Below are positions 17,768-26,966 of a stretch of DNA of 64,000 bases, piece after piece. The position numbers were made by a program, and so were the translations under genes. The stretch is taken from assembly GCF_014323705.1 (NCBI RefSeq), contig NZ_JABVEC010000013.1, positions 150,849-214,848 on the forward strand. The letters run 5' to 3'. Below the pieces are notes generated by a model, which was not told the DNA's origin, searched no databases, and worked only from the letters and a program-made list of their open reading frames with translations. This stretch comes from Actinomadura alba. GTDB lineage: Bacteria; Actinomycetota; Actinomycetes; Streptosporangiales; Streptosporangiaceae. Numbering within the stretch: the stretch's first letter is position 1; every line of letters starts with the position of its first letter.

Positions 17768-19144
17768 ATGGGTTCAGGATCAACGATTGTGTGGGACGGC
17801 GTCGCCTTCCCCGGAAGCCGGGCCTACGAGGACGCGACGCAGGTCTTCAACCTGGCCGCTCCCGCCGAACCGGCCGCGGCGGCGACGGTGCGCACCGTCG
17901 ATCAGATTCGGGACGTACTCCGCTATGCCGAGCGCGAGGGATTGCAGATCGGGGTCCACACCACCGGGCACGCTTCGGCCACCGCGCGTTCGATGCGCGG
18001 AGCCGTGCTGATCCGGACTCAGCTGGACGGCACGGTCGAGCTCGATACCGAACGCCGTATCGCTCGCATTCCAGCGGGTGTGCGCTGGGGCGCCGCCGTC
18101 CAGACGATCGCACCGTCCGGGCTCGCCGCGCCGCATGGCTCGGCCGCGACCGTCGGCGTCGTCGGCTACCTGCTGCGCGGGGGTCTGAGTTTCTATAGCC
18201 GGAGAGTCGGGCTCGCCGTCAACAGTGTCCGCGCGATCGAGCTGGTCACCGCAGATGGCTCAGTACGCCGGACGGACGACGGCAATGACCCGGAGCTGTT
18301 CTGGGCGCTGCGCGGGGGAGGGGGCGGGTTCGGCGTGGTCACCGCCATCGAGATCGAATTGTTCCCCGCGGCCAAGGTAGTCACCGGCGCGACCTTCTGG
18401 CCGGCGGTCCATGCGCCGCGGCTGCTGCCGATCTGGCGGCGATGGGCACAGGACGCGCCGTGGGATGCCTCGACGTCGCTCCGGATCTTGAATCTCCCCG
18501 ACCTGCCTGAGGTACCGCCCGTTCTGCGGGGAGGGCCGGTGCTGTGCATCGACGGTGTCATCCACTGCGCGACCGAGGCGGACGTGCCGACCGCGCGCAG
18601 CCACGCCGAGGACCTGCTGGGCCCGTTGCGGGCGGCAGCGGAACCGATCCTCGATACCTGGCAGGTCACCGATCCCGCGACCGTCCTGGAGACCCACATG
18701 GATCCCGCCGATCCAGTCGCCGTCCACGGGGACCACATGTTGCTGGACGAGATCGGCGATGACGGTGTCGCGGAGTTCCTCCGGACGGCCGGTGCCGGGA
18801 GCGACTCGCCGCTGGTTCTCGCCGGGCTGCGCCAGCTCGGCGGCGCCTGCTCGATCCCGTCGCCGACCGGGGGGGTGCTTGATCACCTGGCGGCCCGGTA
18901 TGCCTATTCGGCCGCGGGTGTGCCCGCTGACGAGGCCCAGGAGGAGGCGATAGCCCGCCGGTGCGCGGCCATCCGCGCCGCGCTGAGCCCATGGGACACC
19001 GGGCGGACCGCACCGACCTTTGTGGAGAACCGCCGGCAGCCACAGCGGCACCTCACCCGCGATCAATTGACGGCCGTCCACCGGATTCGAGGACGAATCG
19101 ACCCCTACGGTCGATTTCGAAATGACATTATGCCTAACTGTTAA
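17768..19144 (+). CDS. Berberine-bridge/BBE-type FAD-linked oxidase (first of two)
   Basis: The 458-residue protein has the PCMH-type FAD domain: TTGHASATARSM contains the His that normally forms the 8-alpha covalent FAD bond, and LFWALRGGGGGFGVV is the second FAD contact. Where bicovalent members have Cys in GxCxTVG, this protein has GSAATVG, so only single-point flavin attachment is expected. The C-terminal BBE segment ends DPYGRFRNDIMPN. Such enzymes oxidise alcohols, amines or C-C bonds with O2. The first ATG is 17768, but a strong AGGAGG at 17728-17733 is 7 nt from an in-frame ATC at 17741, so the true start is uncertain. It is followed within 40 bp by a paralogue. Confidence 0.88.
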   Translation: MGSGSTIVWDGVAFPGSRAYEDATQVFNLAAPAEPAAAATVRTVDQIRDVLRYAEREGLQIGVHTTGHASATARSMRGAVLIRTQLDGTVELDTERRIARIPAGVRWGAAVQTIAPSGLAAPHGSAATVGVVGYLLRGGLSFYSRRVGLAVNSVRAIELVTADGSVRRTDDGNDPELFWALRGGGGGFGVVTAIEIELFPAAKVVTGATFWPAVHAPRLLPIWRRWAQDAPWDASTSLRILNLPDLPEVPPVLRGGPVLCIDGVIHCATEADVPTARSHAEDLLGPLRAAAEPILDTWQVTDPATVLETHMDPADPVAVHGDHMLLDEIGDDGVAEFLRTAGAGSDSPLVLAGLRQLGGACSIPSPTGGVLDHLAARYAYSAAGVPADEAQEEAIARRCAAIRAALSPWDTGRTAPTFVENRRQPQRHLTRDQLTAVHRIRGRIDPYGRFRNDIMPNC

Positions 19145-19183
19145 GAGTGGTTGCCCTGTTATCCGAGCGTCTCAGGAGTCCCG

Positions 19184-20572
19184 GTGACAATCCCCGCCGA
19201 ACTTTCGCGCCAAGCGATCAAAAAACTTCGGCCGCAGCTGGACGCGCAGGTCATCACGCCCGCCGATGCGGGCTACGACGCGACCCGTACGGTATATCCG
19301 GGTGGAATAGACCACCGCCCGGCCGTCGTCATCCGACCAGACCGTGCCGAGCAGGTCGCACAGGTGGTCCTGCTCGCAAGGGAGACCGGCATTCCGCTGT
19401 CGGTTCGCTGTGGCGGGCACAGTACCGCCGGCCATGGCGTGTGCGACGGCGGTATCATGCTCGATCTCGCGAAGATGCGTGCCCTTGATATCGATTTGTC
19501 GACCCGCACCGCATGGGTCGAGGCGGGCATGTCGACCGGTGAATACACCACGGCCACCGCGGCCCACGGTCTCGCGACGGGATTCGGCGACACCGCCACG
19601 GTCGGGATCGGCGGCCTCACGCTCGGCGGCGGGGTCGGATATCTCGTGCGTAAACACGGGCTCACCATTGACAACCTCATGGCAGCCGAGATCGTCACGG
19701 CGGACGGCCAGGTCCGCCAGGTGGATGCGCACAACCATCCAGACCTCTTCTGGGCGATCCGCGGCGGCGGCGGGAACTTCGGCGTCGCGACGCGGTTCAA
19801 GTTCCGCCTCCACCCGGTGCAATCGATCGTCGGCGGCATGCTGATACTGCCGGCAACGGCCGAGGTGATCCAGTCCTTCGTGGCCGAGGCCGAGGCCGCA
19901 CCCGAGGAGCTGTCGGCCATCGCCAACATCATGCCCGCCCCTCCCATGCCGTTCCTCCCCGAGGATCAGCACGGCCGGCTGGTCGTCATGGCGACCATGT
20001 GCTACGCGGGCCCGCCCGAGGCCGGTGAACGGGTCCTCGCGCCGTTCCGCGCGCTCGCCACGCCCCTCGTCGACATGCTCGAGACGATGCCGTACAGCGG
20101 CATTTTCCCGCCCGAGGACGAGGATTTCCATCCCCTGGCGGCATCGCACACGATGTTCGTCGACACCATCGGGCACGCGGAGGCGGAGACGATCCTCGAC
20201 TTCCTGCGCACCTCCACCGCCATGATGTCCGCGGCGCAACTGCGCGTGCTGGGCGGCGCGATGGCCCGCGTTTCCCCCGACGCCACCGCGTTCCCGCACC
20301 GCGAGAGCCGGATCATGGTCAACCTGGCCGCGATCTACGAGACCGCCGACGAGGCCGGGCCACACGAGGCGTGGATACGACGGTTCGCGAACGCGATGCG
20401 GCAGCGCGACCACGGTGCCTACGTCAACCTTCTCGGGGACGAGGGGGAGGACCGGGTCCGTGCCGCCTACCCCGGGCGCACCTGGGACCGCCTGCGGGTG
20501 ATCAAAGCGAAGTATGACCCGACCAACCTTTTCCGCCTCAATCAGAACATTCCGCCTGCCGCGGATGGTTGA
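19184..20572 (+). CDS. Berberine-bridge/BBE-type FAD-linked oxidase (second of two)
   Basis: The 462-residue protein is a full BBE-type oxidase: RCGGHSTAGHG holds the covalent-FAD His, LFWAIRGGGGNFGVATRF is the second FAD motif, and the end reads KYDPTNLFRLNQNI. As in the upstream paralogue, the Cys of bicovalent flavin attachment is missing (GDTATVG). The two proteins are clearly diverged in sequence and may act on successive intermediates. The GTG at 19184 is supported by AGGAG at 19174-19178. A stem-loop terminator follows. Confidence 0.9.
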   Translation: MTIPAELSRQAIKKLRPQLDAQVITPADAGYDATRTVYPGGIDHRPAVVIRPDRAEQVAQVVLLARETGIPLSVRCGGHSTAGHGVCDGGIMLDLAKMRALDIDLSTRTAWVEAGMSTGEYTTATAAHGLATGFGDTATVGIGGLTLGGGVGYLVRKHGLTIDNLMAAEIVTADGQVRQVDAHNHPDLFWAIRGGGGNFGVATRFKFRLHPVQSIVGGMLILPATAEVIQSFVAEAEAAPEELSAIANIMPAPPMPFLPEDQHGRLVVMATMCYAGPPEAGERVLAPFRALATPLVDMLETMPYSGIFPPEDEDFHPLAASHTMFVDTIGHAEAETILDFLRTSTAMMSAAQLRVLGGAMARVSPDATAFPHRESRIMVNLAAIYETADEAGPHEAWIRRFANAMRQRDHGAYVNLLGDEGEDRVRAAYPGRTWDRLRVIKAKYDPTNLFRLNQNIPPAADG

Positions 20573-20597
20573 CCGCGCACCCTCTCACCAACGGAAA

Positions 20598-20631
20598 GGG
20601 ACCTTCGGCGTCGTCTGACGCCGAAGGTCCC
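20598..20631. terminator. Perfect 15-bp inverted repeat between convergent genes
   Basis: GGGACCTTCGGCGTC (20598-20612) and its complement (20617-20631) are separated by GTCT. The hairpin lies between the BBE-type oxidase gene and the convergent MFS gene and can terminate both. Confidence 0.9.
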
Positions 20632-20671
20632 GTGCGAACGGCGGCTTCGGGTCGGCCGCCGTTCACCGGCA

Positions 20672-22243
20672 CTATGCGGCCGCCTCCGCGGTGTCGGCCT
20701 TGGCCTCGGGTTCGGAATCCTGCGTGGGGGGCACCTGGCGAAGCCAATGCACCGTGAGCACCGCGAACGCGGTGAACAGGACGGCGCCGATGAGGCCCAC
20801 CACATTGAGTCCCGAGGTGAACGCCTCGCGAGCGGAGGTGATCAGGTCGTCGGCCGTGGATCCGCCGACCTGCCGGGCCGCCTCCATGGCGGTGGCGATG
20901 TTCTCGCGGGCGGCGGCCGCCGCGTCGGCGGGCAGGCCGGCCGGCAGCGAGAGCCGGCTCTGATAGACGGCGGTGCCGATGCTGCCCAGGATGGCGATGC
21001 CGGCCGCCAGACCGAACTCGCCGTTGGCCTCCGACAGCGCCGATGCCGAGCCGGCCTTCTCCGGTGGTGCGGCGCCGAGGATCATGTTGTAGCCCAGCGC
21101 CACCAGCGGGGCGAGGCCGGCGTTGATCAGGATCAACGCGATCACGATCATGGTCAGGCCATCGGTGCTGGGGACCTGGGACAGCACCACGCAGCCTGCG
21201 GCCGTCACCAGGAGCCCGGCCGCCATGACGTAGGCAGGCCGGAAAGCACTGCCCAGCTTCGGGGTCACCGAGATGGCGGCGAAGGTGGCGATGACGCCGG
21301 GCACCAGCCAGAACCCCGTGGCCCTGGTCGAGAGCCCCTCGACCAGCTGCAGCTGGAGGTTGATCAGCAACAGAGTGCCGCTCATCATGACCCCGACCAG
21401 CAGACCCAGCAGCACGACGCTCCGGTAGACGCGGATCTTGAGCAGGCCCAGATCAAACAGTGGATCATCCAGATGGCGTTGCCGGCGGACGAACAGGACG
21501 CCGACGATCACGCCGACCAGCACGGTCACCACGGCCGCCGCCGACAAGCCATCGCGGGCGAATGCCTTGACGCCGTAGATGAACGGGATGATGGCCAGCA
21601 GCGAGAGCCCGACGCTGGGCAGGTCCAGCCGGCCGGCGTCGGGGTCGCGGTACTCGGGCAGCAACGACGGTCCGGCGATCAGCAGCAGCACCATCACCGG
21701 GACCGCCAGCAGGAACACCGAACCCCACCAGAACCACGACAGCATGAACCCGCCGATGACCGGGCCGAGCACGCCACCGAACATGAAGCAGCTCGACCAG
21801 ACCGCGATGGCGGTGCCGCGCTCCTTCGGGTTCTTGAACATGTTGGAGATCAGGGCCATCGTCGACGGCGCCAGGGTCGCTCCGGAGACGCCCAGCAGCG
21901 CCCGGGCGGCGATGAGCATTTCCGCGCTGGTGGAGAAGGCCGCCAGCAGCGAGGCGATACCGAAGAGGCCCCCTCCGATCAGCAGCAGCTTCCGGCGGCC
22001 GATCCGGTCGCCGAGGGTTCCCATCGTGACCAGGAACCCCGCGAGCATGAAGCCGTAGATATCGGCGATCCACAGCAGCTGGGTGCTGCTCGCCTGCAGA
22101 TCCTGGGTCAGGTGCGGGACCGCCAGGAACAGCACGCTCATGTCCACCGACAGCAACAGCGTCGGCAGAGCGAGCACTACAAGGCCGAACCATTCCCGGC
22201 GTCCCGCACGGGCGGGCACGTCTTTATCGGTGCTGGTATCCAT
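20672..22243 (-). CDS. MFS drug exporter, DHA2 (EmrB/QacA/SmvA-like), 14 TM
   Basis: The 523-residue protein has the DHA2 architecture. Motif A is GTLGDRIGRRKLLLIGG after helix 2, motif C-like GGVLGPVIGGF follows in helix 5, and about 14 hydrophobic helices can be drawn. The C-terminus is an acidic tail. Proton-driven export of the cluster product is the obvious role. The start at 22243 (MDTSTDK) has AAAGGA upstream; the open frame extends further but lacks a ribosome site. The DGPF-like gene lies just upstream in the same direction. Substrate specificity cannot be read from the sequence. Confidence 0.9.
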   Translation of the reverse strand: MDTSTDKDVPARAGRREWFGLVVLALPTLLLSVDMSVLFLAVPHLTQDLQASSTQLLWIADIYGFMLAGFLVTMGTLGDRIGRRKLLLIGGGLFGIASLLAAFSTSAEMLIAARALLGVSGATLAPSTMALISNMFKNPKERGTAIAVWSSCFMFGGVLGPVIGGFMLSWFWWGSVFLLAVPVMVLLLIAGPSLLPEYRDPDAGRLDLPSVGLSLLAIIPFIYGVKAFARDGLSAAAVVTVLVGVIVGVLFVRRQRHLDDPLFDLGLLKIRVYRSVVLLGLLVGVMMSGTLLLINLQLQLVEGLSTRATGFWLVPGVIATFAAISVTPKLGSAFRPAYVMAAGLLVTAAGCVVLSQVPSTDGLTMIVIALILINAGLAPLVALGYNMILGAAPPEKAGSASALSEANGEFGLAAGIAILGSIGTAVYQSRLSLPAGLPADAAAAARENIATAMEAARQVGGSTADDLITSAREAFTSGLNVVGLIGAVLFTAFAVLTVHWLRQVPPTQDSEPEAKADTAEAAA

Positions 22244-22485
22244 CGCAGATCCTTTCTTGTTCTCGATGCGGCCCCGTCTACCTCTCTGACGAACGACCGG
22301 GAACACAATCGACAGACTTGGGCGTGCCGGGTTCGCCGTCGGCTCCGGTGTCCGGCAGGCGCCCGGGGACCAGCCCCCATCGGGTCGGTCGAGCCGGGGG
22401 TGACGCGCCCCGTCGCGGTGAGCGTCTGTGCTCGGTCGCGACGGTGCGCGGCACCACGATGCGGCCGATCAGTGCCGCGGTCTTC

Positions 22486-22830
22486 TTACTCCGCCGGCGG
22501 TTCGAACAGTGGCCGGACCTCGACACCGCCGCCGTGCTGAGTGGCCGGGTTGAGCTTGGCGACCTTCAGCGCGACATCCAGATTGGGCGCCTCGATGATG
22601 AAGAATCCGGCCACGACCTCCTTGGCCCCGTGGAACGTGCCGTCGGTGACAACGTCGCCGCGGACCGAGGTGGCCGTGGTGCTGGGCTGGAACGCGAATC
22701 CGGTGACCGGCTCGGCACCTGTCTCGGCCACCTGGTCCGGGTAGGTCTCGAGCGCCTTCGCGTACTCGGCCGGCAGGTCCATCGGGTCGGCGGGCGCCGG
22801 TGAGTAGACCAGGATCCCGTACTGCGCCAT
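22486..22830 (-). CDS. YCII/DGPF-type small protein (copy A)
   Basis: This 114-residue YCII-domain protein is nearly identical to the copy at 34508-34852, differing at only about a dozen positions. DGPF proteins are genomic partners of ECF42 sigma factors. The signature tetrapeptide that names the family is DGTF here but DGPF in copy B. No sigma gene follows it. The homology with the other locus continues past the stop codon to about 22380 and upstream into the ribosome site, so the two loci are inverted duplicates. The biochemical role of DGPF proteins is unknown; a signal-sensing role for the sigma factor has been proposed. Confidence 0.85.
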   Translation of the reverse strand: MAQYGILVYSPAPADPMDLPAEYAKALETYPDQVAETGAEPVTGFAFQPSTTATSVRGDVVTDGTFHGAKEVVAGFFIIEAPNLDVALKVAKLNPATQHGGGVEVRPLFEPPAE

Positions 22831-22928
22831 CAGAGTCCTCCTCGAATCGGTGTTTTCCTCTTACGCCCTTCCGACGAGCGAGGTCCACCGGATTCGACAG
22901 CCGGGATTGGAAAATCTCCGGCCGCAGG

Positions 22929-23951
22929 TCATCGGGCGGGTGCGGGCGCCCTCAGATCACCGTCCGGTTCCGCGCCGCTGTCGGGCAGCGCGAGCCACCA
23001 GGGGTTCCGCCGTGCCCACTCGATCGTCCTGGCGAGCCCATCGCGCAGGTCCGTCGCACACCGCCAGCCGAGCAAACTTCTGATCTTGCTTGTGTCCGGT
23101 ACCCGCCTGCGCAGATCCTGATAGCGGTCGCCGAGCCGGTCCTGCGTTTGCACCGGCAGGACCGCCCCGGCGCCGGTCAGCTCCGCGACCAGAGCGCTCA
23201 GCCGGGCCACCGTGGTCTCGGCCGAGCTGCCGACGTTGAAGCACTCCCCGACGGCGCGTTCGCTCGCGCCGACGGCGATCGTGGCGTCGACCGCGTCCCG
23301 GACGTAGGTGAAGCACCGCGTCTGGCCGCCGTCGTCGTAGACGACCGGAGGTTTCCCGTTCAGCGCCCGGTGGACGCTCCTGCTGACGACGAACGCAGGC
23401 CGCTGCCGCGGGCCGTACACGTTGAAGTAACGCACGATGGCCGTACGGAGCCCGCGTTCGCGGGCGAAGGCGAAGGCGAGATGCTCGCACAGCGCCTTAC
23501 TGGAGGAATAGCACCACCGGTCCACGGCGGTGCTGCCGAGCACCCGGTCGTCGTCCTCCCGCCACGGGACCGCGGGGTTCTTCCCGAAGACCTCGCTGGT
23601 GCTCGCGACGACGACCTTCACGCCGGCCCTCGTGGCGAGGTCCAGCACGTTCCTTGTGCCGAGCAGATTGATGTCGATCACGTCGAGCGGACGGTCGAGA
23701 TAGCGGTCGACACCGACGACGGCGGCGAGGTGATAGACGATGTCGACACCGTCCCGCACCACTTCGGCCAGTCCGGCCGCGTCCCGGACGTCACCGGTGA
23801 CGTAGCGGACCGAGGCCGGCGCTTCCTGGCCGGGGGGCGGCGCACCACCGTCGAACACCGTGACCTCATCGCCTCGCTGGACCAGTTCGTCGACCAGATG
23901 GCTGCCCAGGAACCCGCAGCCTCCGGTGACCACGACCCGCGCCACGACCAC
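22929..23951 (-). CDS. UDP-glucuronate decarboxylase-like NAD-dependent sugar epimerase/dehydratase (CalS9/UXS type)
   Basis: The ~340-residue extended SDR has GGCGFLGSHL at its N-terminus and STSEVFGKNP followed by DRWCYSSSKALCEHL. The Ser-Glu in TSEVFG and the RWxYSxSK arrangement match ArnA/UXS decarboxylases rather than RmlB-type 4,6-dehydratases. The reaction would be NAD-dependent oxidation at C4 and loss of CO2 from UDP-glucuronate to give UDP-xylose or the 4-keto-pentose. The GTG start shares one base with the stop (TAGTG) of the UDP-glucose dehydrogenase gene, so the two enzymes are translated as a pair and catalyse consecutive steps, as CalS8/CalS9 do in calicheamicin aminopentose synthesis. 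Confidence 0.85.
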   Translation of the reverse strand: MVVARVVVTGGCGFLGSHLVDELVQRGDEVTVFDGGAPPPGQEAPASVRYVTGDVRDAAGLAEVVRDGVDIVYHLAAVVGVDRYLDRPLDVIDINLLGTRNVLDLATRAGVKVVVASTSEVFGKNPAVPWREDDDRVLGSTAVDRWCYSSSKALCEHLAFAFARERGLRTAIVRYFNVYGPRQRPAFVVSRSVHRALNGKPPVVYDDGGQTRCFTYVRDAVDATIAVGASERAVGECFNVGSSAETTVARLSALVAELTGAGAVLPVQTQDRLGDRYQDLRRRVPDTSKIRSLLGWRCATDLRDGLARTIEWARRNPWWLALPDSGAEPDGDLRAPAPAR

Positions 23952-25300
23952 TACCTGCCGATCCCGCGGTAGCTGAAACCGTGCCGCCGGAACCGGTCGA
24001 TGGTCTCCGGTGAGTAATAGGCGCGGCCGTCGACGATGACGCACGAGGGCGCCACCGATTCCCGGAGCGCGACGAAATCGATCTCAGCGAACTCGTCGTG
24101 CCGCGCCAGCACGGCGATGCAGTCGGCGCCGGCCAGCGCCTCCCGCGCCGTCTGCGCCTGGGCCACCCCGAAGACCTTCTCGACCTCGGCGGCGTCGGCG
24201 AGCGGGTCGAAGACGGCGACCTCGGCTCCGCCCTCCCGCAGCCCGGTGACCACGGGCAGCACCGGGGTCGCGCGCAGGTCACCGGTGTTGTTCTTGAACG
24301 CCACGCCGAGCACCGCGATCTTCGCGTCCGCCAGTGGCCGGCCGGCCCGGGCCAGCTCCTCGGTGATCAGGTCGACGGTGTAACCCGGCATGGCGTCGTT
24401 GACCTCCCGGGCGACGGGGATCGTGGCCAGCTCGACGCCGTGGTCGCGGGCCGCCCGCCACGCCATCCACGGGTCCTTGGTCAGGCACGACCCGCCGACG
24501 CCCACGCTCGGCAGCAAGATGTTGACGTTGCCGGTCCCCTTGCGCATCGTGTTCGCCGCGGCGATCACCTGCAGTACGTCGACGTCCAGCACGGCGCACA
24601 GCTTCGCCAGCTCATTGGCCATCGCGATGTTGTGGTCGATCCACCAGTTGTTGGCGAGCTTCACCATCTCGGCGGACTCCATCGACCCGCAGATGATGAT
24701 CTCGGCGTCGATCGTCCGCTGCCAGAACGCGGCCGCGGCGGCCGCGCTGTCCGGGCACCACCCGCCCACGGCTATCGGAAACGTCCGCAGCTCGTGCAGG
24801 GCCCGCCCCTCCGAGAGCCGCTCGGGGCAGAAGGCCAGCCCGAAGTCCTCTCCCACCGCCAGCCCCCCGCCCTCCAGCAGCGGAGCGACGATCTTCCTGG
24901 ACACGCCCGGAGGCACTGTGCTCTTGAGGATGACGAGCTGGCCCTCGCGCAGCTGCCCGGCCAGTTTCGTGCAAGCGGCCCGCAGGTAGAAGTCGACGAG
25001 CCGGGTGTCCTGGACCGGCGTGCCAACGGCGATGATCACCACGTCCGCGTCAGAGACCTCCCCGTAGTCGGTGGTGACCCGCAGCCGGCCCGAGTCCAGG
25101 CCGCTGTGCAGCAGCTCGGGCAGTCCCGGCTCGCTGAACGGGCAACGGCGCTGCTCCAACTGGGCGATCAAAGCCGGATCGACGTCGATTCCCACGACGT
25201 CCACGCCTTCCCCGGCGAGGGTCGCCGCCACGGTCGATCCCATATAACCCATTCCGATGACCGCCGCACGGGTACTTCCCTGATCAGGTAAGAATCTCAT
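23951..25300 (-). CDS. UDP-glucose 6-dehydrogenase-like nucleotide-sugar dehydrogenase (CalS8 type)
   Basis: The 449-residue protein has the three domains of UDP-sugar dehydrogenases: NAD site GMGYMGSTVAATL near residue 18, the helical linker, and the catalytic Cys in VGVGGSCLTKDPW (about residue 272) with a C-terminal UDP-binding domain starting at VLGVAFKNNTGDLR. It would oxidise UDP-glucose to UDP-glucuronate. UDP-N-acetylmannosamine dehydrogenases look alike, but the coupled decarboxylase gene favours UDP-glucose. I start at MRFLPDQG (25300); the upstream open frame is not needed. It is divergent from the 2,3-dehydratase across about 220 bp. Confidence 0.85.
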   Translation of the reverse strand: MRFLPDQGSTRAAVIGMGYMGSTVAATLAGEGVDVVGIDVDPALIAQLEQRRCPFSEPGLPELLHSGLDSGRLRVTTDYGEVSDADVVIIAVGTPVQDTRLVDFYLRAACTKLAGQLREGQLVILKSTVPPGVSRKIVAPLLEGGGLAVGEDFGLAFCPERLSEGRALHELRTFPIAVGGWCPDSAAAAAAFWQRTIDAEIIICGSMESAEMVKLANNWWIDHNIAMANELAKLCAVLDVDVLQVIAAANTMRKGTGNVNILLPSVGVGGSCLTKDPWMAWRAARDHGVELATIPVAREVNDAMPGYTVDLITEELARAGRPLADAKIAVLGVAFKNNTGDLRATPVLPVVTGLREGGAEVAVFDPLADAAEVEKVFGVAQAQTAREALAGADCIAVLARHDEFAEIDFVALRESVAPSCVIVDGRAYYSPETIDRFRRHGFSYRGIGR

Positions 25301-25519
25301 GGCACCACTTTCAGGAGGGAACGGGGCGGTGCGCGAACAGCGTGCCAAGTGGCACGTCGGCAACGCATCTCCGGTAATGCCGTGATTGTTTTCATCGTGC
25401 CTTGGCTTCGCTCTTCGGCAGACCCTGGATCGCACTGACCGCACCGCAATCCCGAAGGTGCGGCGCAAAGCCCGGCCGTACGACGATGCACGCAGTCATG
25501 CGACCCAGGGGAGTCTTCG

Positions 25520-26941
25520 GTGCCTGCGCGACTCAATCAGCTCGACCCGAGCGTGCCCGTCGACCTTGCCGTCCGCGTCACCGCCTCGGCGCGAACGACC
25601 GCGTCACGGGTGAGCCCGGACATCGACGACTGGCTCCGCGAGAAGAGAAGTCAGCCGTTCGAGAGCAGCATAATCACGCTGACCGAACTGACCGAACCAA
25701 CGGGCTGGCGCTTCGCTCCCGACACCGGGAATCTTGAACACCACAGTGGCCGCTTCTTTACCGTGGAAGGAATGCACGTCAGGGCGAATCACGGTCATAC
25801 CAGAGAGTGGTGGCAACCCATTCTCGTACAACGGGACATCGCCATCCTCGGAATAATCGCCAAGGAGTTCGACGGTGTCCTGCACTTCCTGCTGCAGGCC
25901 AAGATGGAACCCGGCAACGCCGACATGGTGCAGCTTTCGCCGACGGTTCAGGCGACGTCCAGCAACTACACCCAAGTGCATCGTGGCAGGCGCGCCCACT
26001 ATGTCGAGTACTTCACCGAGCCGGAGCGGGGTCGCGTCCTCGTCGACGTCCTGCAGTCGGAGCAGGGCGCCTGGTTCCACCTGAAGCGCAACCGGAACAT
26101 CGTCGTCGAGGTCACCGACCACGTGCCCGTCCGCGACGACTTCTGCTGGTTGACTCTCGGGCAGATCCGCCGGCTGCTCCAACGGCGCAACGTCATCAAC
26201 ATGGACGCCCGGTCGGTCCTCGGGTGCCTGCCCATCGCGGCCCCGGCGAGCGAACCGGACGGAGGCGACGAGTTCGACGGCACCCTGTGGCACTCCCTGG
26301 AGCCCGGGGGCGTGCACACGATGACGGAGATCCTCAGCTGGTTCACCGGCCGCAAGAGCGATTACCAGCTTTCCGTCCGGTTGGTTCCGCTGAACACCCT
26401 CGTGGGGTGGCGGCGGGACGCCGAAAGGATCCTCCCCGAGGGCCGCGGGAACTTCAGCATCGTCGGCGTCCGGGTGAATGCCCGGACCCGCGAGGTGCAC
26501 AGTTGGAAACAGCCGCTGCTGGCACCGCACGGCCTCGCCCTGGCGGGGCTGGTGGTCCGGCGCATCGGCGGAATGCTGCACGCGCTGGTGCGCGCCGAAG
26601 TCCTGCCGGGCTACCGGGACACGGTGGAGCTCGGTCCCACCGTGCGGTTCATGATGAACGACTACGCCGATACCCCGGCGGATCGTCGCCCGGAGTTCCT
26701 CGATCACATGCTGGCGGCGCGCGAGGGCGTCCGCTACGACGTCGTGTTATCCGAGGAGGGTGGCCGCTTCCGCCATGCCGAGACGCGCTATCTCATCGTG
26801 GAGGCCGACGACGACTTCCCGATGCAGGCGCCGCCGGATTTCATGTGGATCACGGTCGGGCAACTGCTGGTGCTGCAACGGCACAGCTACTACCTCAGCA
26901 TCGAGACCAGAACCCTGCTCTTCTGCCTTAACAGCCTGTGA
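25520..26941 (+). CDS. NDP-hexose/pentose 2,3-dehydratase (EvaA/TylX3 family)
   Basis: The 473-residue protein consists of two tandem copies of the NDP-hexose 2,3-dehydratase domain. Copy one spans roughly residues 30-220 ([12 protein letters not shown]...[12 protein letters not shown]), copy two roughly 260-465 ([12 protein letters not shown]...[12 protein letters not shown]). The enzyme removes the C2 hydroxyl of a 4-keto NDP-sugar to give the 3,4-diketo 2-deoxy intermediate, which needs a following 3-ketoreductase or 3-aminotransferase. The GTG start has GGGGAG 7 nt upstream. A TTA codon lies at 26747-26749. The DegT aminotransferase begins 25 bp downstream. Confidence 0.92.
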   Translation: MPARLNQLDPSVPVDLAVRVTASARTTASRVSPDIDDWLREKRSQPFESSIITLTELTEPTGWRFAPDTGNLEHHSGRFFTVEGMHVRANHGHTREWWQPILVQRDIAILGIIAKEFDGVLHFLLQAKMEPGNADMVQLSPTVQATSSNYTQVHRGRRAHYVEYFTEPERGRVLVDVLQSEQGAWFHLKRNRNIVVEVTDHVPVRDDFCWLTLGQIRRLLQRRNVINMDARSVLGCLPIAAPASEPDGGDEFDGTLWHSLEPGGVHTMTEILSWFTGRKSDYQLSVRLVPLNTLVGWRRDAERILPEGRGNFSIVGVRVNARTREVHSWKQPLLAPHGLALAGLVVRRIGGMLHALVRAEVLPGYRDTVELGPTVRFMMNDYADTPADRRPEFLDHMLAAREGVRYDVVLSEEGGRFRHAETRYLIVEADDDFPMQAPPDFMWITVGQLLVLQRHSYYLSIETRTLLFCLNSL

Positions 26942-26966
26942 CACCGAACCGACCCGAGGAATAGTG

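Noticed and set aside
22929..23951. dTDP-glucose 4,6-dehydratase (RmlB)
   Set aside because: The TSEVFG and RWxYSxSK arrangement matches UDP-glucuronate decarboxylases; the gene is translationally coupled to the UDP-glucose dehydrogenase.
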